From JAKORR01 sp964608495 (lineage in GTDB: Bacteria; Armatimonadota; Zipacnadia; Zipacnadales; FEN-943): a DNA stretch of 6,787 bases. Below, piece by piece: positions 1 to 6,436 of the stretch; within the stretch, counting starts at the first letter, position 1, and each line of letters starts with the position of its first letter. The notes beneath the pieces were generated by a model. The model made no database searches. It had not been told where the DNA came from and saw only the letters and a program-made list of their open reading frames with translations. The stretch is taken from contig CAZSOQ010000270.1 of assembly GCA_964608495.1 (NCBI GenBank), forward strand, positions 1 through 6,787, read 5' to 3'. Made by a program: the position numbers and the translations under genes.

Positions 1-1
1 G

Positions 2-976
2 ACGGTGCGTATGGAGGAGCGGCCGCTGTGGGTCCTGGTGGACGGGCAAGCCGCCGGGAAGGAGGGCTGGCGCTGGGAGGACGGGCGGCTCACGGTGTCG
101 CTGAAGGCGGGCGAGCACGAGGTGGCGGCGGTGTGGAAGGAGGGTGTGCAGCGGCCGGGGCCAGCCGGGGAGCTGCCGGTGGTGATCGAGGGGGCCACGG
201 CCACGGTGCTGAGGGCCTGGCGGGACTATGGGAGCTTCTCGGCCAGCGGGCAGCTTGGGGAGGTGGGGCTGATGGAGGCGAGGCCGCGGCTACTGCTCGG
301 CGAGGGGCAGGGGCCGGCGCCGGAGCGTGTGAAGCTGCGGGTGGGCGATGTGCTGGTGGACGACTGGCGCCAGGCGGCCGGGGCGCTCGAGGCGCGGGAG
401 CGGGTGAGCGTGGCGGCCGGGGCCAAGCTGAGCCTGTGGATAGCGGGCCAGGAAGGCGGCGCGGCGGTGCGGGGGGTGGAGCTGGGGGACGTGAGGCGGC
501 CGTCGGAGCCGGTGCGCGTGGCGGAGATGCCGAAGGACGGCGTGGTCGTGGAGGCCGAGGCCTTCGTGGACGAGGGCCTCGGGAAGGTGGAGATCAGCCG
601 CGGGGATCACGCGGACCAGCACGGCGGGGCGTCGCTGTTCAGCAACACGGGCGACGGCCACTGGCTGCAATGGGAAGTGGACGTGCCGGAGGACGGGGAG
701 TACGACCTGTTCGTGCGGGCGGCGTGCGCCGAGGAGCACTCGCTGCGGGAGCTGACCGTGGACGGGAGGGCGCCCGGGCCGGGCTTCCGGATGATCAAGT
801 TCCCGGGGACGGGCGGATGGGCGCACGAGGCCGAGGAGTGGTGGGCGGTGCAGGTGGCGGGGGGCACGAGGGAGCTGCCGGCCCTGCGGCTGACGGCGGG
901 GAAGCACAGGCTGCGGCTGACGGGGACGGGGGCGAATCATCTGAACCTTGACTACTGGGTGCTGCGGCGGCGGTGA
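2..976 (+). CDS. C-terminal part of a carbohydrate-binding (CBM6/35-like) protein, 5' end outside window
   Basis: The frame is open to the left edge, so the true start is probably upstream; GTG at 5 and ATG at 11 are the first start codons inside the window. Numbered from GTG 5, residues 1-175 are beta-rich with no recognised motif. Residues about 178-320 look like a CBM6/CBM35-type jelly roll: an opening strand with the VVEAEAF pattern (181-187), a middle block with HWLQWEVDVPEDGEYDLFVR (219-238), and a closing strand with LNLDYWVL (313-320), the usual end of this fold. Such domains bind sugars and are often attached to secreted glycoside hydrolases, polysaccharide lyases or heparinase-like proteins, so the missing N-terminal part may hold an enzyme; this is inference. 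The HAD-archease gene follows after 55 bases on the same strand. The fold call is fairly safe; the ligand and the whole-protein function are unknown. Confidence 0.6.
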   Translation, partial: TVRMEERPLWVLVDGQAAGKEGWRWEDGRLTVSLKAGEHEVAAVWKEGVQRPGPAGELPVVIEGATATVLRAWRDYGSFSASGQLGEVGLMEARPRLLLGEGQGPAPERVKLRVGDVLVDDWRQAAGALEARERVSVAAGAKLSLWIAGQEGGAAVRGVELGDVRRPSEPVRVAEMPKDGVVVEAEAFVDEGLGKVEISRGDHADQHGGASLFSNTGDGHWLQWEVDVPEDGEYDLFVRAACAEEHSLRELTVDGRAPGPGFRMIKFPGTGGWAHEAEEWWAVQVAGGTRELPALRLTAGKHRLRLTGTGANHLNLDYWVLRRR

Positions 977-1031
977 GGGAAGGCGGTGCGCGGGCGTCGG
1001 AGTGAGGAACGAGCCGGAAGGGAGAAGTTGA

Positions 1032-2177
1032 ATGGACGTGCAGGATGAAGTGGAGTACGGCCCGGGTAGCGTGGCTCTGGAGCCCGGGGACGTGATTCTG
1101 TGTGACTTCGACGGGACGATCACGGGGAAGGACACGGGCGTGGCCATGATTGACGCGGTGGACGACCCGCGGGGATGGGAGCTTGAGGTGAGGTGGCGCA
1201 GGAGAGAGATCGATTCGCGGGAGTGCCTGCGGGAACAGTGGGCGCTGATGGACTGGGGGCCGGAGGGGCTGGAGGAGTTCCTGGCGGCCCAGGAGATGGA
1301 CGCCAGCTTCCGGGAGCTGTGGGAGCTGGTGCTGGAGCGGGGTGCGCGGCTGGTGGTCGTGAGCGACGGGCTGGATCTGTACCTGGACCCGATGATGCGG
1401 CGGCTGGGGTACGAGGTGTGCGATGGGGAGGCCGTGCTGGAGGCGGACTTTGGGCGATGCGTGCCGCGGTTCGTCAACCACGCCTTCCTCCAGGACGGGC
1501 GGGTGGAGATCGAGTTTCCCCATGGGTCGAAGCTGTGCGATCAGTGCGCGAACTGCAAGCTGGCGCACCTGATGCGCCTGCGATGCCACTTCCGGCGGAT
1601 CATCTACATCGGCGACGGGTACTCGGACCAGTGCCCGGCCAAGTACGCGGACGTGGTGTTCGCCAGGGAGCACCTGGCGGAGATCCTGACCGGCGAGCGC
1701 GTGCCCTTCGTGGCCTTCGAGACCCTGCACGACGTGGCCGAGGCGCTGCGGGGAGGGATGGGCGCGGGGTTCGAGGTGCTGGAGCACACGGCGGACTATG
1801 CGGTGCGAGCACGGGGAAGGGACCTGGCCGAGCTGATCACCAGCGCGGCGCGGGGTATGATATCACTGATTGTTGACACGGGCGGTCTCGCGGCCGGAGG
1901 AACCAGGAGTCTGCAGGTCGAGGGCGAGGACGCGGCGGGGCTGGTGCACGACGCGCTGCGCGAGCTGCTGTACCTGTACGAGGACGGGGAGGTGCCGGTG
2001 GAGGTACAGGTACGGGCGAGCGAGGACCCGCCGCGCGCGTGGCTGACAGTGGGTACCGCGGGGCTGGAGCAGGCGCGGGAGCGGCTGTTGGGGGAGATCA
2101 AGGCGGTAACGTATCACAACCTGGAGATCAGGCGGGAGAGCGGGCTACTGGTGACGGAGATAGTCTTCGACACCTGA
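1032..2177 (+). CDS. Fusion protein: MtnX-like HAD phosphatase + archease (RtcB RNA ligase cofactor)
   Basis: This is a 381-residue two-domain protein. Residues 20-240 form a HAD-IB phosphatase of the MtnX/phosphoserine-phosphatase type: motif I DFDGT (D25 nucleophile, D27), motif II S111 in VVVSDG, a Cys cluster C169/C172/C175 followed by K176 as in MtnX, and motif IV IGDGYSD (D195, D199). MtnX acts in methionine salvage, but the substrate here is not shown. Residues 247-381 are a whole archease: FEVLEHTAD (D255), the helix ending in ELLYLYEDGE, EIKAVTYHNLEI (K357) and an end in VFDT (D380), the places where archeases bind metal and act. Archease helps the RNA ligase RtcB to load its guanylate and turn over. 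RtcB itself is not in the window. Start chosen: ATG with GGGAG (1020-1024) 7 bases upstream. lpxC follows after 69 bases. Domain calls are strong; a joint role in RNA end repair is inference. Confidence 0.9.
   Translation: MDVQDEVEYGPGSVALEPGDVILCDFDGTITGKDTGVAMIDAVDDPRGWELEVRWRRREIDSRECLREQWALMDWGPEGLEEFLAAQEMDASFRELWELVLERGARLVVVSDGLDLYLDPMMRRLGYEVCDGEAVLEADFGRCVPRFVNHAFLQDGRVEIEFPHGSKLCDQCANCKLAHLMRLRCHFRRIIYIGDGYSDQCPAKYADVVFAREHLAEILTGERVPFVAFETLHDVAEALRGGMGAGFEVLEHTADYAVRARGRDLAELITSAARGMISLIVDTGGLAAGGTRSLQVEGEDAAGLVHDALRELLYLYEDGEVPVEVQVRASEDPPRAWLTVGTAGLEQARERLLGEIKAVTYHNLEIRRESGLLVTEIVFDT
1751..1760 (+). promoter_or_regulatory. Possible internal translation start for a free archease
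   Basis: A run of GGGAGGG (1751-1757) lies directly before an in-frame ATG (1758-1760, M243 of the fusion). This ATG falls exactly in the short linker between the HAD and archease domains, and starting there would give a 139-residue protein, the usual length of a stand-alone archease. The spacing between the GGAG core and the ATG is only about 2 bases, shorter than optimal, so use as a start is uncertain. It may instead be a relic of two formerly separate genes. Confidence 0.3.
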
Positions 2178-2236
2178 GACCGCAGGTTGCTGCGCGAGCG
2201 GCGCTTGCCGGGCGGGCCCACTCCACCTGAGACAAC

Positions 2237-2241
2237 GGAGG
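2237..2241 (+). promoter_or_regulatory. Ribosome binding site that fixes the lpxC start
   Basis: GGAGG lies 5 bases before ATG 2247. It favours that ATG over the in-frame TTG at 2187, which would add 20 residues with no LpxC similarity and has no comparable site. Confidence 0.75.
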
Positions 2242-2246
2242 CCGCG

Positions 2247-3098
2247 ATGCTAAGCGAACCATCCATCGAACCGGTGGCGCGGACGACGATAGAGACGGCG
2301 GTGAGCTTCGGCGGGCTGGGGGCGATGACCGGCGAGGAGATCGAGGTGCGGCTGACGCCGTGGGACGAGGGGATTCTGTTCGTGCGCACGGACACGGGCT
2401 GCACGACGCTGGTGAGGCCCTCGGCGGCCACGGTGGGCGCGAGCTGGAGCGCGGTGGGTGCGAGGACCGGCGAGGTGCGGGTGGTGGAGCATCTGCTGGC
2501 GACGCTGGCGGGGATGGAGATCACGGACGTGGTGGTCAGCGTGAGCGGGCCGGAGGTGCCGCTGCTGGACGGGAGCGCGGCGCAGTGGGTGGAGCTGGTG
2601 CAGAGGGCCGGGCGGCGATCGCTGGGAGGGACCATGGCGCCGGTGCCGGTGCTGGAGCCGATCGTGATCGGGGACAGGGAGACGGGGCAGATGCTGGCGG
2701 CGCATCCGTACCCTCGGTGGCGCGCGGCGTACGTGCTAGACTGGGACCACCCGCTGGTGAGGCTGCAGGCGGCAAGGTTCGAGATGGGGAAGGACGACTT
2801 CGCGGCGGAGCTGGGTCCGGCGCGGACCTTCGCGCTGGCGGCGGAAGCGGAGGCGGCGCGGGACGCGGGGCTGTTCCCGGCCGGGACCGAGGAAAACCTG
2901 GTGGTGATCCTGGATGACCGGCTGTCGTCGGAGCCGACGGTGCCGAACGCCTTCGCCAGGCACAAGCTGGTAGACCTGATCGGGGACCTGTATACGGTGG
3001 GGCGGCCGCTGGCGGGGCTGTTCGTGGGGCTCAACTCGGGGCACGCGATGAACCACAGACTCGTGAGGGCCTTGGCGTCGCAGGGGGAAGAGGAATGA
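2247..3098 (+). CDS. lpxC: UDP-3-O-acyl-N-acetylglucosamine deacetylase LpxC
   Basis: LpxC is the cytoplasmic zinc enzyme that removes the acetyl group from UDP-3-O-acyl-GlcNAc, the first committed step of lipid A synthesis. The 283 residues match the short LpxC form (E. coli has 305, Aquifex about 280). The Zn ligands H82 (VEHLLATLAG), H239 and D243 (RHKLVDLIGDL) and the catalytic residues E81, K240, D247 and H266 (SGHAMNHRLVRAL) are all in place, as are VPLLDGSA (104-111) and ARTF (192-195). One change stands out: the GLHTG motif near the N-terminus reads GAMTG, so the position of E. coli H19 is Met27. No fabZ fusion and no other lpx gene is seen nearby. The gene follows the HAD-archease gene by 69 bases and is probably co-transcribed. 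A strong GC hairpin begins at the base after its stop codon. Confidence 0.93.
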   Translation: MLSEPSIEPVARTTIETAVSFGGLGAMTGEEIEVRLTPWDEGILFVRTDTGCTTLVRPSAATVGASWSAVGARTGEVRVVEHLLATLAGMEITDVVVSVSGPEVPLLDGSAAQWVELVQRAGRRSLGGTMAPVPVLEPIVIGDRETGQMLAAHPYPRWRAAYVLDWDHPLVRLQAARFEMGKDDFAAELGPARTFALAAEAEAARDAGLFPAGTEENLVVILDDRLSSEPTVPNAFARHKLVDLIGDLYTVGRPLAGLFVGLNSGHAMNHRLVRALASQGEEE

Positions 3099-3128
3099 CC
3101 GGGGCGGCGGGCGGGCCCGCCGCCCCGG
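3099..3128. terminator. GC-rich perfect hairpin between convergent genes, putative bidirectional terminator
   Basis: A 13-bp perfect stem (3099-3111 with 3116-3128) encloses a 4-base CGGG loop. It begins directly after the lpxC stop codon and lies 25 bases past the stop of the opposite-strand gene (3154), where a terminator serving both directions would sit. There is no T-run on either strand, so it is not a classical intrinsic terminator; in very GC-rich genomes such U-less hairpins are often proposed to stop transcription or protect the mRNA 3' end. Confidence 0.6.
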
Positions 3129-3153
3129 GGCCGACCCCGGCGCCGTCAGGTGG

Positions 3154-4071
3154 TCAAGGCGCGAGGGCCGGCACTTCGCTGTACCGGCTCCCGGCCGAGC
3201 CGCGACGGCTCACGGCCTCAAGGCAATCGGCCCAGAGCGTGCCGAACCAGGGGGCCTGCGCCAGCGCCGCGAGGCGCGGCCGCGGCACCCCAACAGTAAG
3301 CGCCTGCCACTGCCAGTCATCCACCGCCTCGCCCAGCCACTGCGGGCAGCGGTCGGAGACCACGACGACGACGGGGCAGGACACGACGGGGGCCAAGGCG
3401 GCCAGGTCGTAGACGGCGAGGGAGTGGCCGAGCGGGCCGCGCCAGGTGGGGTTGGCGGCAAGGAGCCGGGCGAGAGCAACGCCCTCGGCGTCAGGGACGC
3501 CCACGCTGTTGCCGACGAGATGCTGGTAAGGCGCGGGGTCCAGCAGGACCACACCGGCGGTGGCGTCGGGCTGGGCGGCGGCGAGCGCGAGGGCCGCGGG
3601 AGCCCCCAGGCCCTCGGCGAGGAGCAGCAGGGGACGGTCGTCGCGGGACATGCGCCGGGCCACGCGGGCGGCCTGGGCCAGGGCGAGCATCTGGGCGCGC
3701 AGACAGTAGCCGTCACGGTCGGGGAGCCCCGCTACGGTCCATACGGGTGGGCGCACGGATATCCATTCTTGGCCGTCGTCGGGAGCTCCCCAACCGTTCG
3801 GCAGATCGGCGTTCACCAGGACGGTGTAGCCCCGCTCACCAGGCCACCACGCGGCCTCGTACTCGCTATCACGCCAGCCCCTGAACCACAGGCGGCCATC
3901 GGTCTTGCTCGCCGCGAACTGGGGCTCAAAGGGGTCCAGGGCATCGAGGGTTTGCTGCCAGTAGCGCACGACTTCCCGGGCGTCTGGGGGGGCAAGGGTG
4001 GCGGCGTCCACCCAAGGACTGTGGCCGAGAAGCCAGTAGACGCCGATGCTGATGACGAAGAACCGGACCAT
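3154..4071 (-). CDS. Exported alpha/beta-hydrolase-fold protein related to acetyl xylan esterase, probably non-catalytic
   Basis: From ATG 4071 the protein has 305 residues; GTG 4080 would add three. ATG is preferred because GGTGA lies 5 bases before it. Residues 1-23 form a signal peptide (basic start, hydrophobic VISIGVYWLL, VDA before the probable cut), so the product is probably periplasmic or secreted. The body resembles the acetyl xylan esterase/cephalosporin deacetylase family: an RA-containing helix before the elbow (CLRAQ, about 123-127), the elbow region LLLLAEGLGAPAALAL (148-163), then YDLAALAPVVSCPVVVVVSD (221-240), matching that family's strand before the acid residue. In the elbow the G-x-S-x-G motif reads A-E-G-L-G, so the nucleophile is Gly154, and no His follows the acid-side strand. 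It may therefore bind a ligand rather than cleave esters. It is last in the minus-strand run, 106 bases after the glycosyltransferase. The fold is likely; its role is unknown. Confidence 0.65.
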   Translation of the reverse strand: MVRFFVISIGVYWLLGHSPWVDAATLAPPDAREVVRYWQQTLDALDPFEPQFAASKTDGRLWFRGWRDSEYEAAWWPGERGYTVLVNADLPNGWGAPDDGQEWISVRPPVWTVAGLPDRDGYCLRAQMLALAQAARVARRMSRDDRPLLLLAEGLGAPAALALAAAQPDATAGVVLLDPAPYQHLVGNSVGVPDAEGVALARLLAANPTWRGPLGHSLAVYDLAALAPVVSCPVVVVVSDRCPQWLGEAVDDWQWQALTVGVPRPRLAALAQAPWFGTLWADCLEAVSRRGSAGSRYSEVPALAP

Positions 4072-4137
4072 ATTTCTCACCCGAATCCCCCATCGGCCGA
4101 AGACGAAAAGGGGGCGAGGAACGAAGCACTACCGGCG

Positions 4138-4155
4138 GCGTAACACCTGCGTAAC
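4138..4155. repeat. Two direct copies of GCGTAAC, 11 bases apart
   Basis: GCGTAAC occurs at 4138-4144 and 4149-4155, start to start 11 bases, about one DNA helical turn. They sit in the 106-base gap between the glycosyltransferase stop and the start of the exported hydrolase-like gene, which otherwise shows no clear promoter or terminator. The spacing would suit an operator for a dimeric regulator, but two 7-base copies could be chance. Confidence 0.25.
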
Positions 4156-4177
4156 GGGGGTGCGGACGGCGGACGGG

Positions 4178-5473
4178 TCAGTCCGGGTCGGGGGTAGCGG
4201 CCTCGTCGGAGGCGTCGTGGTTGTCGTCGAGCAGGCGGCGGTAGACGGCCGTGGTATGGCGGATCATGCGGCTGATGCCGTACTTGCGGGCGAGCTGAGC
4301 CCCTGGAGTGCGCAGGGGCTTGCGCTCCGTGGCCTGCGAGCCGGGCAGGTCGAGGTCGAAGGCCTCCGTGGTGACGAGCATCTGGCGCTCGGTCATGAAG
4401 AGCCCCTCGGCGGTGACCATGCCCCCGGCGGGGTTGGAACCGGGCACGATCATCTCGAGGTGGCCCTTGATGGCGGCGGCGAGAGCAGGCGCGTCGCCCG
4501 GAGGGACGAGGGGGACGTCCTGAAGCTCGCCGAGGACCTCGCGCAGGCCACCGGTGTCGGTGGCGACTACGGCGATGCCGAGGGCGAGGGCCTGCAGGGC
4601 GGTCTGGACGCCGCCGCCCGCCTCGGTGGTGACGGCGACGACGTTGAAGGTGGCAAGGACCTCGGGCAGGTCCCAGCGGCGGCCGAGGAAGACCGTGGAA
4701 CCGGTGAGGCGGCGGTGGTGGGCTTCGTCCTCCAGCTGGGACCTCAGGGGGCCCTGGCCGACGAGGGCGAACTCGACGTTGGGGAGATCCTCGCTGACGA
4801 TCTCGGCGGCCTCGAGGAAAACGTCCAGGCCGCTGTGGCGGTCGAGACTGGCGACGGCGCCCACGACGGCGGAGTCGAGCATGAGGCCGAGCTGGCGACG
4901 CTTGAGGCCGGGATCGGTGAGGGGGCGAAGGCGACGGGTGTCCAGGCCCGGGGGGATGACCTCGGCATGGGCCGCGGCCGACGGGCTGATGGTGGCCAGG
5001 GCCTGGCGATCACGGTTGGAGATGGTGATGATGGCGTCCATGGTGCCGAGCAGGCGGCGGTAGCGCCGGCGGGCCGCCCAGGGGAGGGCGAGGGCGCCGG
5101 ACTCGTAGCCGCTGAGCTCGTGGGCGGTGTAGACCAGGGCGGGACGCGTGGGCAGGGAGTCAGCCGCGGCCAGCGCCAGACTCGCCAGATCGTAGCCGTG
5201 GATGTGCAGTAGCGCGGGCTGCAGAGTGTGGAGAAGCCTGCGCAGGCGCAGCAGATCGGAGCGGCTGCGGGCGGTGGCCGAGGGGGACAGGTCCACGTTG
5301 ACCCAGCGGATGGCGTTGCGCGTGAGCACGTCCTGGAGGGAGCGGTCCAGGTCGCCCACCACAGTGACGTGGAAGTGCCGGCGGGGCAGGTAGGTGGCGA
5401 GGGAGATGACGTGCTCCTGCAACTGCTCAGAGGTAGGCCGCAGCAGTTGGACCAGCGGAAGCCTTCGTTCCAT
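4178..5473 (-). CDS. Glycosyltransferase family 4 (GT-B fold)
   Basis: A retaining glycosyltransferase that would move a sugar from a nucleotide donor to an acceptor, probably at the cytoplasmic face for envelope polysaccharide or glycolipid. Of the 431 residues, about 5-170 form the acceptor-side Rossmann domain (LLHIHGYDLASLALA at 88-102, VYTAHELSGYESG at 114-126, ITISNRDR at 149-156) and about 171-420 the donor side (VIPPGLD 172-178, GAVASLDRHSGLDVFLEAA 205-223, FALVGQGPLR 235-244, VFLGRR 261-266, then TTEAGGGVQTALQALALG 282-299). In this last motif the first Glu of the usual E-x7-E is present (E284), the second is Gln294, and two residues are inserted. About 45 extra residues (345-390) stand before the final helices. 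No alternative start lies upstream because an in-frame stop (5483-5485) comes first; the Shine-Dalgarno is weak, so translation may be coupled to the M48 gene 23 bases away. Donor and acceptor are unknown. Confidence 0.85.
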   Translation of the reverse strand: MERRLPLVQLLRPTSEQLQEHVISLATYLPRRHFHVTVVGDLDRSLQDVLTRNAIRWVNVDLSPSATARSRSDLLRLRRLLHTLQPALLHIHGYDLASLALAAADSLPTRPALVYTAHELSGYESGALALPWAARRRYRRLLGTMDAIITISNRDRQALATISPSAAAHAEVIPPGLDTRRLRPLTDPGLKRRQLGLMLDSAVVGAVASLDRHSGLDVFLEAAEIVSEDLPNVEFALVGQGPLRSQLEDEAHHRRLTGSTVFLGRRWDLPEVLATFNVVAVTTEAGGGVQTALQALALGIAVVATDTGGLREVLGELQDVPLVPPGDAPALAAAIKGHLEMIVPGSNPAGGMVTAEGLFMTERQMLVTTEAFDLDLPGSQATERKPLRTPGAQLARKYGISRMIRHTTAVYRRLLDDNHDASDEAATPDPD

Positions 5474-5496
5474 GCCGCACCATCAGACGGAGAGCG

Positions 5497-6249
5497 TCAG
5501 GGCTTCCAGTACCGCCCGGACCAGGACTTGCTCGTGATGTAGGCCTTCACGCTGTTAATGCGGTCGTTGTTGCCCGGGTGGGTGGCGAAGAGGAGCTCGA
5601 AGTCGGAGGGCTCGTCCTTCTGGAGCTCGCGGAACTTGTTGAGGACGGCGACGGCGGCCGTGGGGTCATAGCCCGCCTCGTGGGCGTAGAGGAGCCCGTA
5701 GCGGTCGGCCTCGGACTCCTGATCGCGGCCGTAGTCCTGGACGACGAGGCCCGCGACGAGCCCGGCCAGCTCCCGGGCGCCCTCCTTGCGGAGCGCGATG
5801 GTGATCAGGGCCTCGAAGCCGAGGGCCTTCTCCATGCGACGGGTGGCGTGGCGGCGGGAGACGTGGGCGGACTCGTGCGCGAGGACCCAGGCGAGCATGT
5901 CGGGGTCGGAGTCGAAGGTCTCGATGAGGCCGCGCCAGACGTAGATGCGTCCGCCGGGGAAGGCCACGGCATTGACGTCCTTGCCGCGGAGGACGCGGAA
6001 GTCGTAGGGGTAGTCGGGCGGCTGGGCGGCGAGGGCCACGCGCTCACCCACGGAGCGCACCAGGCTGCGGAGGGCCGGGTCGCTGTCGAGGCCCTCCTTG
6101 CGCTCGAAGTCGTCACCGGCCTCACGGCCCATCCTGATCTCGTCATCACGGCTGAGCAGGTGCGTGCCGCCGTTGCAGCCGGCGAGGACGAGGAGGCAAA
6201 CCGCAGCCGTCGCCAGCGCAAGGCCTGTCATGGTCCGTGTCATGCGCAT
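5497..6249 (-). CDS. M48-family zinc metalloprotease, lipoprotein
   Basis: A 250-residue periplasmic protease anchored by lipid. Residues 1-25 are a lipoprotein signal with lipobox LAGC (C25 as the lipidated residue, followed by Asn). The M48 hallmarks are NAVAFPGGRIYVWRGL (93-108), the zinc motif HESAH (125-129, E126 catalytic), the third ligand Glu178 in ESEADRYGL, and THP (223-225) near the end. Relatives such as BepA, LoiP and YcaL trim or degrade misassembled outer-membrane proteins; a similar quality-control role is inferred. The gene has no TPR tail, unlike BepA. ATG 6249 has GGAGG 8 bases upstream; ATG 6243, two codons later, has AGGAG 6 bases upstream and is equally likely. A strong promoter lies just upstream with a leader of about 15 bases. 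The glycosyltransferase follows after 23 bases and is probably in the same operon. Confidence 0.92.
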   Translation of the reverse strand: MRMTRTMTGLALATAAVCLLVLAGCNGGTHLLSRDDEIRMGREAGDDFERKEGLDSDPALRSLVRSVGERVALAAQPPDYPYDFRVLRGKDVNAVAFPGGRIYVWRGLIETFDSDPDMLAWVLAHESAHVSRRHATRRMEKALGFEALITIALRKEGARELAGLVAGLVVQDYGRDQESEADRYGLLYAHEAGYDPTAAVAVLNKFRELQKDEPSDFELLFATHPGNNDRINSVKAYITSKSWSGRYWKP

Positions 6250-6271
6250 CTCCTCTTCCTCCCAGGTCTGG

Positions 6272-6301
6272 ATTATCGGCCGGGGGCCGGAAGCATGTCA
6301 A
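6272..6301 (-). promoter_or_regulatory. Sigma70-type promoter of the M48-glycosyltransferase operon
   Basis: On the minus strand a perfect -35 TTGACA (6296-6301) is followed by 18 bases and -10 GATAAT (6272-6277, five of six consensus). Transcription would start near 6265, giving a leader of about 15 bases that carries the Shine-Dalgarno of the M48 gene. The AT-rich -10 stands out sharply in this GC-rich sequence. Confidence 0.7.
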
Positions 6302-6397
6302 CCCGAGGCAGCGATGGGGCCGGCAAGGGTGATCTGCAGGCCGCGGCCGGCGTGCAAGGCCGGTCGCCCTGGGTCACAAGCGGCGCCAGGCCTCCCA

Positions 6398-6417
6398 CGG
6401 GGGCCCTTCGGCCACCG
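6398..6417 (-). terminator. Weak hairpin downstream of the SGNH hydrolase gene
   Basis: A GGCC/GGCC stem (6402-6405 with 6410-6413) with a CTTC loop is extended past a G-A mismatch by three more pairs (6398-6400 with 6415-6417). It lies 20-40 bases after the SGNH stop and before the M48 promoter, so it could separate the two transcription units. There is no T-run and the stem is short. Confidence 0.3.
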
Positions 6418-6436
6418 GGCGGCGGGGACGGCGCGG

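Noticed and set aside
290..1477. Long - strand open frame across the CBM-like and HAD genes
   Set aside because: It spans two genes and the gap between them; its product is Pro, Arg, His and Ser rich and resembles no protein family.
1873..1878. TTGACA inside the archease coding part as a possible promoter for lpxC
   Set aside because: No -10-like hexamer lies 16-18 bases downstream, and lpxC starts about 370 bases further on.
2171..2233. Direct repeat of CACCTGAGAC at 2171-2180 and 2224-2233
   Set aside because: The first copy spans the stop codon of the fusion gene; two 10-base copies 43 bases apart, with no further structure, are not enough to call a mobile or regulatory element.
2187..2246. 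Upstream TTG start that would lengthen LpxC by 20 residues
   Set aside because: The ATG at 2247 has a GGAGG at good spacing, and LpxC similarity begins only after it.
2736..2744. TGCTAGACT resembling an extended -10 inside lpxC
   Set aside because: There is no -35 partner upstream and no gene start nearby, so it is likely chance within coding sequence.
4046..5212. Long + strand open frame (388 codons) opposite the glycosyltransferase
   Set aside because: Its translation is low-complexity, rich in Gly, Ala, Glu and Val, with no motifs, while the minus frame has clear GT4 motifs. Long shadow frames are expected at this GC content.
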